DNA of 56,509 bases from WVXT01 sp964403285 (GCA_964403285.1 CAYOFG010000009.1:1-56509), one strand, 5' to 3'. Numbered from the stretch's first letter, positions 1 through 8,393 are shown. The notes: a model not told the origin generated them from the letters alone. Translations and numbers: made by a program.

Positions 1-1180
1 CCATCTTCAGTTTCTTCAAAGCGAGCCAGGAAAGGATAACCAGAACTATACCATATCCTGCATCAGTAACACACAGACCAAAGAAGAGTGCAAAGAATAG
101 TGCCAGATAGGGGGTGGGATCGATGCTTCCATATGCGGGGCGACCAAAAAGGTCTGTAACAACTTCAAAGGGCTGAATTGCTTTACTATTTTCCAGGACC
201 ACAGGCACTTTCTCGCCCTTGCCAGGAGGAGAAACCGTTATTTCTGTCTCGGGATATTTCTCTTCTAAAGTTTTCTTTACCTGTCCCACTCGGCTCTCCT
301 GAATCCATCCGGAAAGGAAAAAAGAGTCACTCGTGCGGGCTAAAAAATCTCCTGCTTCTTCCTTTTTCTGCAGATTGTAATAGTAGTCGTGGAGAGCCAT
401 AAGCTGGTTCTTGTAACGTAATAGAGAAGAGGCTTCCCTGTTCAGTTTCTCTTCCTTGCTTTTCGCTTTCCCTATCTCCCTCTCAATCTCGACGAGAAAC
501 TCCTCAGGTGAATGGTTCACCTGAGGCAGGAGAGTTTCGTAAAATTCGTACTTCTTTAGAAGAGGGATAATATTATCACTCTCTTCTTTTAGAAAAATAA
601 CCACTATGTATACAGAGATCTTATCTCTTCTAACTTCACACCAGTAGCTCGCCGATGTACTCTTCTCCAGTTCACTTGAGAACTTTTTATAATTTTTAAA
701 AGGAATGATTCCCGGAACAACCCGAGTCTTATCTGTATCCACAAGAGCGGACAAGTTTAACAATAAATCTCTCCAGGGAATTAAGACGGCCTTCTCCTCA
801 TTAAGTCTTTTTCTTTCCATCTCTAATTGGCGAAATGCCTCTTCCAGATTCTTACACCGGGAGTAGACTTCATCCACTCTGAAAGTCTCTAAAATATTAT
901 CCAATTCAACTCGCTCAAGAACTAACTTTTCCTGAGTTAACCCTTCCAGAAATGTGGATTTCTCCTGGAAGCTGGAGAGAAACTCGAGGAGGTATTGAAC
1001 TTCTCTCAATCTATCTTCAAAAACCGACTCTTCTCTCGCTTGCACAAAATAGTCTTGGGTAAGCTCTTTCCTGAGGTCATTAATCTCCACAACTCCCCAT
1101 TTATAGAGAAGCGCAAGCACGTTCTCCCGTATTGAATTATGCCCGATTATCTGAATTTTTTTAATTTCAGAAATTGCCAT
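1..1180 (-). CDS. atpI: V-type ATP synthase subunit I (partial, C-terminus outside window)
   Basis: This is the membrane stator subunit of the V/A-type ATPase (subunit I or a), which anchors the peripheral stalk and forms the ion half-channels. The reading frame is open from ATG 1180 to the window edge, about 393 residues. A long charged coiled-coil cytosolic part comes first. Near the edge the sequence turns hydrophobic (YGSIDPTPYLALFFALFFG, then VTDAGYGIV), the start of the membrane domain in this family. Family members are about 600-700 residues, so roughly the C-terminal 40 percent is missing. It starts one base after the stop of the subunit H gene, so the two are co-transcribed. Family is confident; the bacterial variant is not resolved. 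Confidence 0.88.
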   Translation of the reverse strand, partial: MAISEIKKIQIIGHNSIRENVLALLYKWGVVEINDLRKELTQDYFVQAREESVFEDRLREVQYLLEFLSSFQEKSTFLEGLTQEKLVLERVELDNILETFRVDEVYSRCKNLEEAFRQLEMERKRLNEEKAVLIPWRDLLLNLSALVDTDKTRVVPGIIPFKNYKKFSSELEKSTSASYWCEVRRDKISVYIVVIFLKEESDNIIPLLKKYEFYETLLPQVNHSPEEFLVEIEREIGKAKSKEEKLNREASSLLRYKNQLMALHDYYYNLQKKEEAGDFLARTSDSFFLSGWIQESRVGQVKKTLEEKYPETEITVSPPGKGEKVPVVLENSKAIQPFEVVTDLFGRPAYGSIDPTPYLALFFALFFGLCVTDAGYGIVLVILSWLALKKLKM

Positions 1181-1181
1181 T

Positions 1182-1502
1182 CTATTTCAGTTGAATTCCC
1201 ATCTCCTGGAGTATTCGACTCAATGACTTGTGGAAGCGGGGCTTCACCTTTTCTCTCAGTTTGTTTATCTCTTCCCTTTCCTTATCAGAAATTTTCTTGC
1301 TCTCTCTCCGAGCATCTTCTTCCGCGCTCATAGCCAGCTCTTCCATCCTCTTCTGTGTCTCTTTCCTGGCTTGAGCAATCAGTTCTATTTTTCTCTTCAA
1401 CGCGGCCTGAATCATAGCTTCTGCCTGAAGGTGAGCCTCGTTCAGTTTCTTTTGACAATCCTTTTCTACTTCTTTTATTTTATTAATTGCTGGAGTAACC
1501 AT
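1182..1502 (-). CDS. atpH: V-type ATP synthase subunit H (peripheral stalk)
   Basis: This 106-residue protein is almost entirely charged and helical with heptad-like spacing of alanine and leucine, as expected for the peripheral-stalk subunit H/G that pairs with subunit E. It starts ATG-GTT-ACT and ends one base before the subunit I start. The position as first gene before subunit I matches V/A-ATPase operons, in which H or G precedes I. No clear Shine-Dalgarno sequence is visible before ATG 1502. A promoter candidate lies about 90 bp upstream. The identification rests on length, coiled-coil character and neighbour, because sequence conservation in this family is low. Confidence 0.75.
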   Translation of the reverse strand: MVTPAINKIKEVEKDCQKKLNEAHLQAEAMIQAALKRKIELIAQARKETQKRMEELAMSAEEDARRESKKISDKEREEINKLREKVKPRFHKSLSRILQEMGIQLK

Positions 1503-1593
1503 TTTATTTGGCTCAAAATTAAAAAGACCCCATCCTTCAGGAATAGAGAATTAGTAACTTATAAAAATTGATAAATTTTACATATCTACATAA

Positions 1594-1621
1594 AATATAA
1601 TAAATTAACGTTTAAAGTCAA
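1594..1621 (-). promoter_or_regulatory. Promoter candidate for the V-ATPase genes
   Basis: On the minus strand, TTGACT (1621-1616) is followed after 16 bp by TATATT (1599-1594). It faces the atpH start at 1502. Its -35 box shares a palindrome with the divergent ndk promoter. Confidence 0.5.
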
Positions 1622-1634
1622 GAAATTTCTTGAC
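1617..1634. promoter_or_regulatory. 18-bp perfect palindrome between divergent promoters
   Basis: GTCAAGAAATTTCTTGAC is its own reverse complement. It contains most of both back-to-back -35 boxes, so a protein bound here would cover both promoters. It could be an operator, or partly a by-product of two symmetric TTGAC boxes; the AAATTT core is more than two -35 boxes need. Confidence 0.45.
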
Positions 1635-1659
1635 ATTTTGCCTCATTTTTTTGTATAAA
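1630..1659 (+). promoter_or_regulatory. Promoter candidate for ndk
   Basis: TTGACA (1630-1635), an 18-bp spacer and TATAAA (1654-1659) form a good sigma-70-type promoter. The expected start of transcription, near 1666, leaves a leader of about 30 nt before the TTG start of ndk. Confidence 0.65.
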
Positions 1660-1695
1660 ACAGGTACAATTACAGAAGAAAATGGAGAAAACGGA

Positions 1696-2202
1696 TTGAT
1701 TCAGCAGACTTTAGTTCTCATAAAGCCTGATGGCTTAAAGAAGTCTCTAACCGGCAATATTCTAACTCGCCTCTCGGAAACAAAGTTAGAAATCGCGGCA
1801 ACTAAGATTGTCCGCGTCAGCCGAGACCTGGCTGAGGCACATTACTGCCACATGAAAGAGAAGCCATTCTTCGAAGAACTTATCAAGTATATCCGGGGAG
1901 AACTCCACAAGAGGCGAAAAGTTATGGCTATGGTATACCACGGTGAAGACGCAATAAAAAAGGTTAGACAGCTTGCTGGTGCCACCAATCCTGAGGAGGC
2001 TGATCCTGTCTCCATAAGAGGTGCTTACGGACGCATCACCACCAGTGGCATCTACGAAAATGTAATCCATACCTCTACGAACGAAGCAGAAGCTGAAAGG
2101 GAAATAAAGCTCTGGTTCGAACCGGATGAAATAATATACCCCCTGTACTCCGTTGAGGAGATAACTGTTAAGAACGCTAAGAAGAGAGTATGGAAGAAGT
2201 AG
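1696..2202 (+). CDS. ndk: Nucleoside diphosphate kinase
   Basis: It transfers the gamma phosphate from ATP to nucleoside diphosphates through a phosphohistidine. The N-terminus reads TLVLIKPDGLKK, a hallmark of the family. MAMVYHGEDAI, GATNPEEADP and the histidine in NVIHTS follow in the usual order. The start is TTG 1696 with GGAG eight bases upstream; the frame is open further up, but that part would overlap the promoter. The protein has 168 residues against about 140-150 in common bacterial enzymes. The extra length comes from an insertion before the active histidine and a basic tail (NAKKRVWKK). The usual H-G/A-S-D motif is H-T-S-T here. The enzyme assignment is firm; the effect of the changes is unknown. 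Confidence 0.9.
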   Translation: MIQQTLVLIKPDGLKKSLTGNILTRLSETKLEIAATKIVRVSRDLAEAHYCHMKEKPFFEELIKYIRGELHKRRKVMAMVYHGEDAIKKVRQLAGATNPEEADPVSIRGAYGRITTSGIYENVIHTSTNEAEAEREIKLWFEPDEIIYPLYSVEEITVKNAKKRVWKK

Positions 2203-2232
2203 TTTTGAGTTTTGGGTAAGAAAGGAAATCAA

Positions 2233-3474
2233 TTGACTAAAAATAAAATTTACATTATTGACGTAACTAATAGAGACGGAGTGCAGACCGCCATGCTCGG
2301 TTTGGCCAAGTTAGAGAAGACGATGATTAATATGTATCTCAATGATATGGGTATCTATCAGAGCGAGTTCGGCTTTCCTGTAACTCGCCACGAGACCAGC
2401 TACCTCAATGCCAATCTGGAACTGGCGGAAATGGGAGTCCTCAAACCGATCATCCTTTCCGGTTGGATTAGAGCAATCAAGAAAGATGTGGAAGACGCTA
2501 CTCGACTAACCAGAATAAAACATCTGAATCTTTCCATCTCCACTTCCCAGCAGATGGTGCGGGGTAAATTTGAAGGCAGGAAAGGTAGAGAAGACATCCT
2601 TAAAATGATGACTGAAGCCTGCGATAGGGCTAAAGAAAAGGGAATCGAAACTTTTGGCGTCAATGCCGAGGACGCATCCCGCACTGACGACGAATATTTA
2701 ATCAGGTTCGCTCAGGCAGCAAAGGAACACGGCGCCTGTCGTATCCGTTATTGTGACACATTGGGGTACGATGACCCCTTCAGTATATATGAAAAAGTCA
2801 AACTCTTAGCAAAAGAAGTCAAATTACCAATAGAACTCCACTGCCACAACGACCTGGGAATGGCAGTATCTTGTTCGGTCGCCGGGGCAAAAGCTGCCAT
2901 TGACGGTGGAGTAGATGCCTACATCAATACCACGATTAATGGGATGGGAGAAAGATGTGGAAATGCTGACCTTGTTTGTGTAATTTTGGCTATTAAGAAG
3001 TCGCGGGGCACGGAGAATAAATACATTCTGGACGAGAGAGTAGACCTCTCTTGTGCCTGGAAGATTGCTAAATATGCCTCATATGCATTTGGCGTTCCCC
3101 TTCCCATCAACCAGCCAGCAGTGGGCTCAAATGCCTTTGCTCACGAGTCTGGAATACATGCTGATGGCGCATTAAAGGACCGAAGAAATTACGAACTTTA
3201 TGACTTCGAAGAACTGGGCCGGGGAGAGCCGGAAATAATAGAGACAGGAAGACAGATTACTGCCGGGGAATATAGCGGAATTAAGGGATTCAGAAATGTC
3301 TACGGAAAATTAGAGGTAAAGTTTAAAGACGATAAAGAGGCAAGAAAAATCCTGGAACTTGTCCGTTACGCCAATGTGCACACCCAGAAGCCTCTCACCG
3401 CCGGGGAGCTTCGCTTTATAGCCAAATATCCTGAACAGGCGAGGAAGATATTGACAGTTGTGCCCGTTCTCTAA
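2233..3474 (+). CDS. (Re)-citrate synthase / homocitrate synthase-like enzyme (HMGL family)
   Basis: It belongs to the DRE-TIM metallolyase (HMGL-like) family, which condenses acetyl-CoA with a 2-oxo acid. Visible motifs are NRDGVQT near residue 13 (substrate and metal site), HCHND near 203 (metal-binding HxH), and NGMGERCGN. The pattern and the 413-residue length resemble the anaerobe proteins annotated as homocitrate synthase that act as (Re)-citrate synthase. From memory I favour that over NifV or 2-isopropylmalate synthase, since no LeuA regulatory domain or leu/nif genes are present. The start is TTG 2233 with AAAGGA six bases upstream; another TTG at 2212 is possible. It follows ndk by 30 bp, probably in the same transcript. 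The substrate is inferred, not shown. Confidence 0.7.
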   Translation: MTKNKIYIIDVTNRDGVQTAMLGLAKLEKTMINMYLNDMGIYQSEFGFPVTRHETSYLNANLELAEMGVLKPIILSGWIRAIKKDVEDATRLTRIKHLNLSISTSQQMVRGKFEGRKGREDILKMMTEACDRAKEKGIETFGVNAEDASRTDDEYLIRFAQAAKEHGACRIRYCDTLGYDDPFSIYEKVKLLAKEVKLPIELHCHNDLGMAVSCSVAGAKAAIDGGVDAYINTTINGMGERCGNADLVCVILAIKKSRGTENKYILDERVDLSCAWKIAKYASYAFGVPLPINQPAVGSNAFAHESGIHADGALKDRRNYELYDFEELGRGEPEIIETGRQITAGEYSGIKGFRNVYGKLEVKFKDDKEARKILELVRYANVHTQKPLTAGELRFIAKYPEQARKILTVVPVL

Positions 3475-4661
3475 AATGTGTACAAATCTGTACACCGCTT
3501 AGTTCCTGCTTCATTGAGACCGGTTTCATCCCGACATGAGTCGGGACCAGCGCCTTTCTCTCCACAGGCTTGAAATCCGGTGGAACTCACCGTACTCTCG
3601 AGATTGATAGCGGCATTGAGCTCACGATCTATCTCCAAACCACAATTGTTACATTTAAAAACCCGATCGCTCAAAGTTATTGAATCGTTAACAATCTTGC
3701 AACAGGAACAACGTTTAGATGACGGAAACCAACGGTCAACAACTTCGATATGATTGTTTCGCATCTGCGACTTATATCCTAACTGCCGCCGAAACTCATA
3801 AAATCCCATATCGGCAATGCTACGGGCCAGCACACGGTTAGACATCATGCCTTTAACATTCAAATCTTCAATGGCAATAGCGGCAAAATTGTTGCTCAGA
3901 TGCGACGTAAGCTTATGTAGTGTATCCTGGCGAATGCAGCTAATACGGTAATGCAACCTTGCCACTTTTATCCGCGCCTTATTGCGGTTGTTTGAACCTT
4001 TCTGCTTACGAGATAATTGCTGCTGCAGGCATTTAAGCTTATTCAGATGCTTCTTTAGCGGCTTAGACCCCTCAAACTTCTGCCCAGTGGACAAGGTTGC
4101 TAACCTGCTTACCCCTAAATCAACCCCAACCACTGCTTGGCTCTCACAGGGTTGGGGCCGTTGATTCAGTTCTACGTTAAGGCTGATAAACCATTTATCC
4201 GCAACATGACAAACAGTAGCTGATATCACCTTGCCTGAAAACCGCAGGGCCTCTCGCATTTTAACCCATCCTAATTTTGGAATATGAACCCGCTTGCCTT
4301 CTATTTTGATATGGTCATTGCCTATATAAAAACTGTCATGTATCCTTTTTTTCTTGAATTGAGGATAATTTGCCTTTTTGTGGAAAAAATCCTTAAATGC
4401 AGTCTGTAAAAAAATAAAAGGTTGCTGGCTGGCATATTTTGTAACATTATACATCCAGGGAAATTCAACGGACTTAATTGCGTTAAATTGCCTTTTTAGT
4501 CCTAATCCGGTTGGCTTTTTATCTGCCTCATACTGTCTCTTCCATTCAGCCAAGGCCCAATTCCATGTGAAACGAGCCACACCGCATGCCTGTCTAAAAT
4601 AATCTTCCTGCTTATAAGTCGGTTTAAGCCGGATTTTATGTGTAAGCGTGATTGGATTCAT
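3471..4661 (-). CDS. tnpB: TnpB RNA-guided nuclease (IS200/IS605/IS607 OrfB)
   Basis: TnpB proteins are compact RNA-guided DNA nucleases, ancestors of Cas12, encoded by IS605 and IS607 elements. This copy has 396 residues and looks intact. An N-terminal OrfB helix-turn-helix part is followed by the split RuvC-like site with D181 (GVDLGV), E265 (AIEDLNVKGM) and D345 (EIDRELNAAIN). The zinc ribbon is C318/C321 (CSCC) and C337/C340 (CNNCG). It starts three bases after the truncated recombinase, its IS607 partner. Its last bases overlap the stop of the convergent citrate synthase gene, so any guide part of its omega-RNA would read into that gene's 3' end. Activity is plausible but unproven. Confidence 0.92.
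   Translation of the reverse strand: MNPITLTHKIRLKPTYKQEDYFRQACGVARFTWNWALAEWKRQYEADKKPTGLGLKRQFNAIKSVEFPWMYNVTKYASQQPFIFLQTAFKDFFHKKANYPQFKKKRIHDSFYIGNDHIKIEGKRVHIPKLGWVKMREALRFSGKVISATVCHVADKWFISLNVELNQRPQPCESQAVVGVDLGVSRLATLSTGQKFEGSKPLKKHLNKLKCLQQQLSRKQKGSNNRNKARIKVARLHYRISCIRQDTLHKLTSHLSNNFAAIAIEDLNVKGMMSNRVLARSIADMGFYEFRRQLGYKSQMRNNHIEVVDRWFPSSKRCSCCKIVNDSITLSDRVFKCNNCGLEIDRELNAAINLESTVSSTGFQACGEKGAGPDSCRDETGLNEAGTKRCTDLYTF
3478..3495. repeat. Hairpin in the 3' end of tnpB, near the insertion-element edge
   Basis: GTGTACA and TGTACAC form a perfect 7-bp inverted repeat around a 4-base loop, lying within the last tnpB codons. In tnpB elements the 3' end of the gene overlaps the omega-RNA scaffold, so this could be part of it or mark the right end of the element. 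The exact element border is not visible. Confidence 0.4.
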
Positions 4662-4664
4662 AAA

Positions 4665-4901
4665 CTATTCCCCCAATATCTTCGCTGCTTTAACAAGCTT
4701 TTTGTTCTTATGGCTGCGAGAGCCGTAAAGCCGGGCTGAAAAAACAGTGATAATCTCCAAAACATCCTGCGCTAACTCTTCTTTAAATGAAAGTCCCTCA
4801 CCCTGATTTATAATAACTACCTCAACTTGTCTTGTTTGGCATAATGCAAAAACTAATTCTGCTCCGAAACGTAATAACCGATCTTTATGCGTCAACACTA
4901 A
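4665..4901 (-). pseudogene. IS607-family serine recombinase TnpA, N-terminally truncated
   Basis: The frame reads VLTHKDRLLRFGAELVFAL, then VVIINQGEG and VFSARLYGSRSHKNKK. This is the C-terminal half of the IS607 serine recombinase catalytic domain. The N-terminal MerR-like DNA-binding domain and the catalytic serine region are missing: upstream of about 4901 the frame enters unrelated sequence beside the pckG stop. Only about 77 codons remain of roughly 200. It ends three bases before tnpB, the normal IS607 order. The element therefore cannot move by its own recombinase. The GTG at 4898 is the first in-frame start, but I treat the gene as broken. Confidence 0.85.
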
Positions 4902-4936
4902 CCCCGGGATAAAGATACGCTGGAGGATAAATTCTT

Positions 4937-6787
4937 CTATTTCTTATTTTCTAATCTGTTTAGTCTCTGTCTTTGTTCTTCCAGTATTTTAAATACTATA
5001 TCCGGCGTATTAGGAACCTTCCTTTTATAAATATTAATTAACCTATCAATCTTAGCCAGGTTTTCTTTAACCCTCAAAGTGAACTGTTTCCTGTAACTTT
5101 CTTCGGAGTAGTCCTTCTTAAGAATCTCCTTAAATAGTCTTTTAAGATCCTGATACTTTGGTATTAGACCAGTAGGAGTTTCCACGGCTTCCACTTCCTT
5201 ATGGACACGTAGCTCCATCCACTTAAGCCAGACCTTCTTGTCACACTTGTTATTCAAAAAGTTTCCCTCGGCATCTTTAAGAAAATAGTTCACGGAAAAG
5301 ATGGTGGGGGGTTTCTTTAACCCCTTGCCAAAGTTCAAATTATCCTGTATGTACCTGGCAATAGGTATAGAAAGAAAATCTAAGTTAGCCATAGGGTTAT
5401 ATTTCCTGACACCCTCTTTACCTAAGGTTGCTGCTGTAGTTTCTGATTCCAGACCTGCGCCTTTGGTTATTATGCCGTGTACCCAGTCGAAGGATTCTTC
5501 CACAGGGACCCACGTATCATGATCCCTGCCTCCGTATACAATTCCTTCTATAACTACTCCTTCCCGATTGTCGATTTGTGCATCCATATTCTTAAGGAGC
5601 TTCAATTCAACGGTAAAACGGGCATTGGGATGTGATGGTTTTATCTCACGACCCTTAGCATCTTTTTTCCCCGGTCTCCATTCTCCCGAGTAATTAATCC
5701 CCCGTGGGGGAACTTCTCCATCCTTACCAATCCAGTAAGTGTCACCTTCTTCAGTAACCAAAACGTTGGAGAATATTATCTGGCCCGGACTGTTCAGTGC
5801 TCCCCATAATACAGGGTCGTCTACTGAATTCACGTTCTGAATTATGCCAAAAATTCCATTTTCCACATTGACTGCGCGAACCATACCGTCCTTATTTCTG
5901 AGATAAGCTATGTCATCTCCCACTACCGTCTCGTTTTCTAACAATGCAGTAGCGGTTTTCCCACAAAGAGAAGGAAAAGCGCCAGTAAAATAAGTAACCC
6001 TGTTATTGGGCCCGTGCACTCCCATAATAAACATATGCTCTGTTAACCAGCCTTCCTTTGATGCCAAAGTTATGCCCAGGCGCATAGCCAGCTTTTTTAG
6101 TCCTATTGTATTGCCCCCATACTGGGTATTCATACTATATACGATGTCTTCTTCATCATCAATGTATATCCTGCGTTTTTCGATATTCTTACTCACATTA
6201 TTTTCCAGTTCTCCTTCTGAATGGACGAACTTGAAGAACCTGTCAGAAGGCCCCAATCTAACGAATTCTTCATAGCCTCCTCGGTAGAGTAACTGCTCGC
6301 TATGGCCTACATAGGCCGAATCGGTAAGCTGGACACAAGGTATGGAAAACTCAGAACCAGTGGGACCCAGACAGAAGAAAAGCACATATAACTTATGCCC
6401 TTTCATAATACCTTTAAGAATCGTGTTAATTTCTTCAAGTCCCTTCTGTTTATCAATTAGATTCAAATTTGGACCCAAATCGGCACCTTTGGATGAAAGA
6501 AATTTAGTATTCTTTTTGTCTCTTGCCTGGTCATAAAATCCATCAAAGTGAACAGTATGTCCAGGCGTAGCAAGCATCCTCTCTTCACCAGTCCTTATTG
6601 CTTCCTGCTCGATATATATCCTGTCTTCCGGTGAATCAGTGCAGACAAAAACAGTATCAGGATTGCATAGTTCTATATACTTGGCAACGAATTGCAGAAG
6701 TTTGGGATTGTTTATCCTGGTAAGTTTGCCAAAATCCTTTTCACTTAATCTGGTTTTGAGTAAGTCTTTTGTATCCATTGAAATCAT
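4937..6787 (-). CDS. pckG: Phosphoenolpyruvate carboxykinase (GTP)
   Basis: It interconverts oxaloacetate plus GTP and phosphoenolpyruvate plus CO2 plus GDP, linking citrate-cycle intermediates to gluconeogenesis or anaplerosis. The 616-residue length matches GTP-type enzymes. The P-loop reads FPSLCGKT (residues 271-278), with the cysteine typical of the GTP class. GDDIAYLR, the NVENGIFG region and GGRDHDTWVPV are other recognisable conserved blocks. The gene starts five bases after the CsgG-like lipoprotein stop, so it is the last gene of the minus-strand run. A second ATG three codons in is possible, and no strong Shine-Dalgarno sequence separates them. The IS607 remnant lies directly downstream. 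Confidence 0.95.
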   Translation of the reverse strand: MISMDTKDLLKTRLSEKDFGKLTRINNPKLLQFVAKYIELCNPDTVFVCTDSPEDRIYIEQEAIRTGEERMLATPGHTVHFDGFYDQARDKKNTKFLSSKGADLGPNLNLIDKQKGLEEINTILKGIMKGHKLYVLFFCLGPTGSEFSIPCVQLTDSAYVGHSEQLLYRGGYEEFVRLGPSDRFFKFVHSEGELENNVSKNIEKRRIYIDDEEDIVYSMNTQYGGNTIGLKKLAMRLGITLASKEGWLTEHMFIMGVHGPNNRVTYFTGAFPSLCGKTATALLENETVVGDDIAYLRNKDGMVRAVNVENGIFGIIQNVNSVDDPVLWGALNSPGQIIFSNVLVTEEGDTYWIGKDGEVPPRGINYSGEWRPGKKDAKGREIKPSHPNARFTVELKLLKNMDAQIDNREGVVIEGIVYGGRDHDTWVPVEESFDWVHGIITKGAGLESETTAATLGKEGVRKYNPMANLDFLSIPIARYIQDNLNFGKGLKKPPTIFSVNYFLKDAEGNFLNNKCDKKVWLKWMELRVHKEVEAVETPTGLIPKYQDLKRLFKEILKKDYSEESYRKQFTLRVKENLAKIDRLINIYKRKVPNTPDIVFKILEEQRQRLNRLENKK

Positions 6788-6792
6788 AATTA

Positions 6793-7725
6793 TCAGGGTA
6801 TCCTAACCACATCACCCCGTTGGAACCCTTCTCCTTCCAGAATTGTAGCTATAGCATACTTCTTCTCTGCATTTTTTATCTTTATCTTACCTGCATAAGC
6901 CTCTTCAGCGCCCAGGCTGAGCCCTGTATCAGGGTCAATCAACTCTTCGCCTACTGTGTAAACCTCAAAGACCTCTCCCTTTCTGATTCCAGCATCCGTT
7001 CCCACATTGATATAGACTTCACCATCGCTCACCTTGACTATTTTAGACTGCCAGGGAACTGTTTCCATTCTCTCCACAACTGCATTTACAATTTCCTCTA
7101 TACATCCACGAGTTGCCTTACCCAATGGAGTCTTAGTAGAGAATCCACCACCCAGGACGTTGCCAGTCCCAAGAACGCCAGCCAAGACGACACCGACAGA
7201 CCTTGCCTTAGCCTCCTTAGTTGTGGCTTCCAGAATTACTCCTGTTGTTGCATCGTACATACGGATATCACAGGCAACATAAGCGCTGGTCGTGGTAAGC
7301 CCAGCTCCGGCTTTCTTTTTCAGAAGAACTCCACCCACTCCTCCACGGCTGACTTTCTCTTCAAACTCAGTAACTGCTCCCCGCACCAGAACCTGAGCAC
7401 CCAATATATCACCAATTTTTGCTGCTGTCTCTTTTCTCACCCTTCCTTCTTCACCGAGGTCCTGCTCCTTGATTATATCCTGGATAGCCTTCCTTTCCAC
7501 AACAACGAAATTTCCCGTCTCATATAAGGCGGTAGTAAGCATCTCCGCCATCCCTGAACCGATCTTCCAGTGGGCACGCGGGACCTTCACTTCAAAATCC
7601 ATAACCGCAATTCTCTTTTTCGGACCTTTGTATTTTTCAGCATAAGGCCTCACCCCAGTCTGAGCACAGCCCAGAAGGAAGACCATTGATAGGATTATGA
7701 ACTCCCTTAAGAGTTTTTTTACCAT
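6793..7725 (-). CDS. CsgG-family lipoprotein
   Basis: The 310-residue protein begins with a lipoprotein signal ending FLLGC (Cys 20). Family features follow: RIAVMDFEV, SGMAEMLTTALYETGNFVVVERKAI and a glycine-rich stretch. These are typical of CsgG/HfaB-type proteins, which form outer-membrane pores or assist secretion of surface fibres. The C-terminal part (VYINVGTDAGIRKGEVFEVY, then GDVVRIP) looks like the small beta domain found in FlgT-type proteins. The start ATG 7725 has GGAGG seven bases upstream. It is preceded by an LPP20-like lipoprotein, a pairing often seen in envelope lipoprotein clusters. No curli subunit genes are nearby, so the exported partner is unknown. Confidence 0.85.
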   Translation of the reverse strand: MVKKLLREFIILSMVFLLGCAQTGVRPYAEKYKGPKKRIAVMDFEVKVPRAHWKIGSGMAEMLTTALYETGNFVVVERKAIQDIIKEQDLGEEGRVRKETAAKIGDILGAQVLVRGAVTEFEEKVSRGGVGGVLLKKKAGAGLTTTSAYVACDIRMYDATTGVILEATTKEAKARSVGVVLAGVLGTGNVLGGGFSTKTPLGKATRGCIEEIVNAVVERMETVPWQSKIVKVSDGEVYINVGTDAGIRKGEVFEVYTVGEELIDPDTGLSLGAEEAYAGKIKIKNAEKKYAIATILEGEGFQRGDVVRIP

Positions 7726-7769
7726 ATCCAGCCCTCCTTTTTTATCTTCAGTTTTTCATATTATATCAA

Positions 7770-8381
7770 CTATTCAGAAAGCTTCTTCAGAAGTTGGGTA
7801 GCTATCTCTTCTCTTTTCTTATCGTTTTCTGCCTTAGCCTTATCCTTGATACTCATCAAAGCACCATTTCTCCACTCAATATACTCTCCTTCCGACAGTT
7901 CAACCAACTGGTAACAGTTATAGAAGTACTCTGCCCCCTCAGCAGTCGGCCTTTCTATTTTTTCGTAATAGGTTTCTTTTGGTTTTATACCATGCATCTG
8001 ATAGATATCCATTATTTTCCCCACAGTCTCGGTCATAAGCTCGCTTAACTCGTCATTACTAATACCCAACTCATGGGCAGCATCACTGAACTCTGTCTGA
8101 ATCTTGCTCTTTATACCTTCGATAATATTCTTGATTACTTCTCCCCTAGCCTGACGAAGAGCCAGGGAGAAATCGGGACGCCCCTCCACACCACCACTAA
8201 AGGAAAGCATACCCTCCTGAATAGATATTGGTGTGAATATCCAATCTGGCCTGAACTCCTGACTCCTTTCAACTATTCTTTCCTCGCGAATTGTTACGGG
8301 AGGTTTCCTGGGACCAGCGCATCCTCCAGTTAAAATTGGAACCAAAAACAGAATTAAACCACAAAGAATTAATCTTTTCAT
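7770..8381 (-). CDS. LPP20-family lipoprotein
   Basis: The start is ATG 8381, preceded by a perfect AAGGAGG (8393-8387). The first 21 residues form a lipoprotein signal ending TGGC. The mature part has the LPP20-like layout: RPDWIFTP near the N-terminus, then a beta strand with FSGGVEGRPD, then an alanine-rich helix (ALRQARGEVIKNI). The length is 203 residues. The function of this family is poorly known; members are outer-membrane lipoproteins often encoded with CsgG, as here. The 100-N gap lies just upstream of the Shine-Dalgarno sequence, and a reading frame through the gap is an assembly artefact. Confidence 0.75.
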   Translation of the reverse strand: MKRLILCGLILFLVPILTGGCAGPRKPPVTIREERIVERSQEFRPDWIFTPISIQEGMLSFSGGVEGRPDFSLALRQARGEVIKNIIEGIKSKIQTEFSDAAHELGISNDELSELMTETVGKIMDIYQMHGIKPKETYYEKIERPTAEGAEYFYNCYQLVELSEGEYIEWRNGALMSIKDKAKAENDKKREEIATQLLKKLSE

Positions 8382-8393
8382 CAATTCCTCCTT
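8339..8393. repeat. 55-bp sequence duplicated across the assembly gap (left copy)
   Basis: Bases 8339-8393 are identical to 8494-8548, immediately on the other side of the N run. They hold the first codons and ribosome binding site of the LPP20 gene. Such an exact overlap at two contig ends is what an assembler k-mer overlap leaves. Confidence 0.9.

Noticed and set aside
3471..4937. A complete, mobile IS607 element
   Set aside because: The recombinase lacks its N-terminal half and catalytic region, so the element cannot move by itself.
6820..7527. 235-codon open frame on the plus strand
   Set aside because: It lies antisense to the CsgG-like gene, has no family resemblance and no ribosome binding site. 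It is a shadow.
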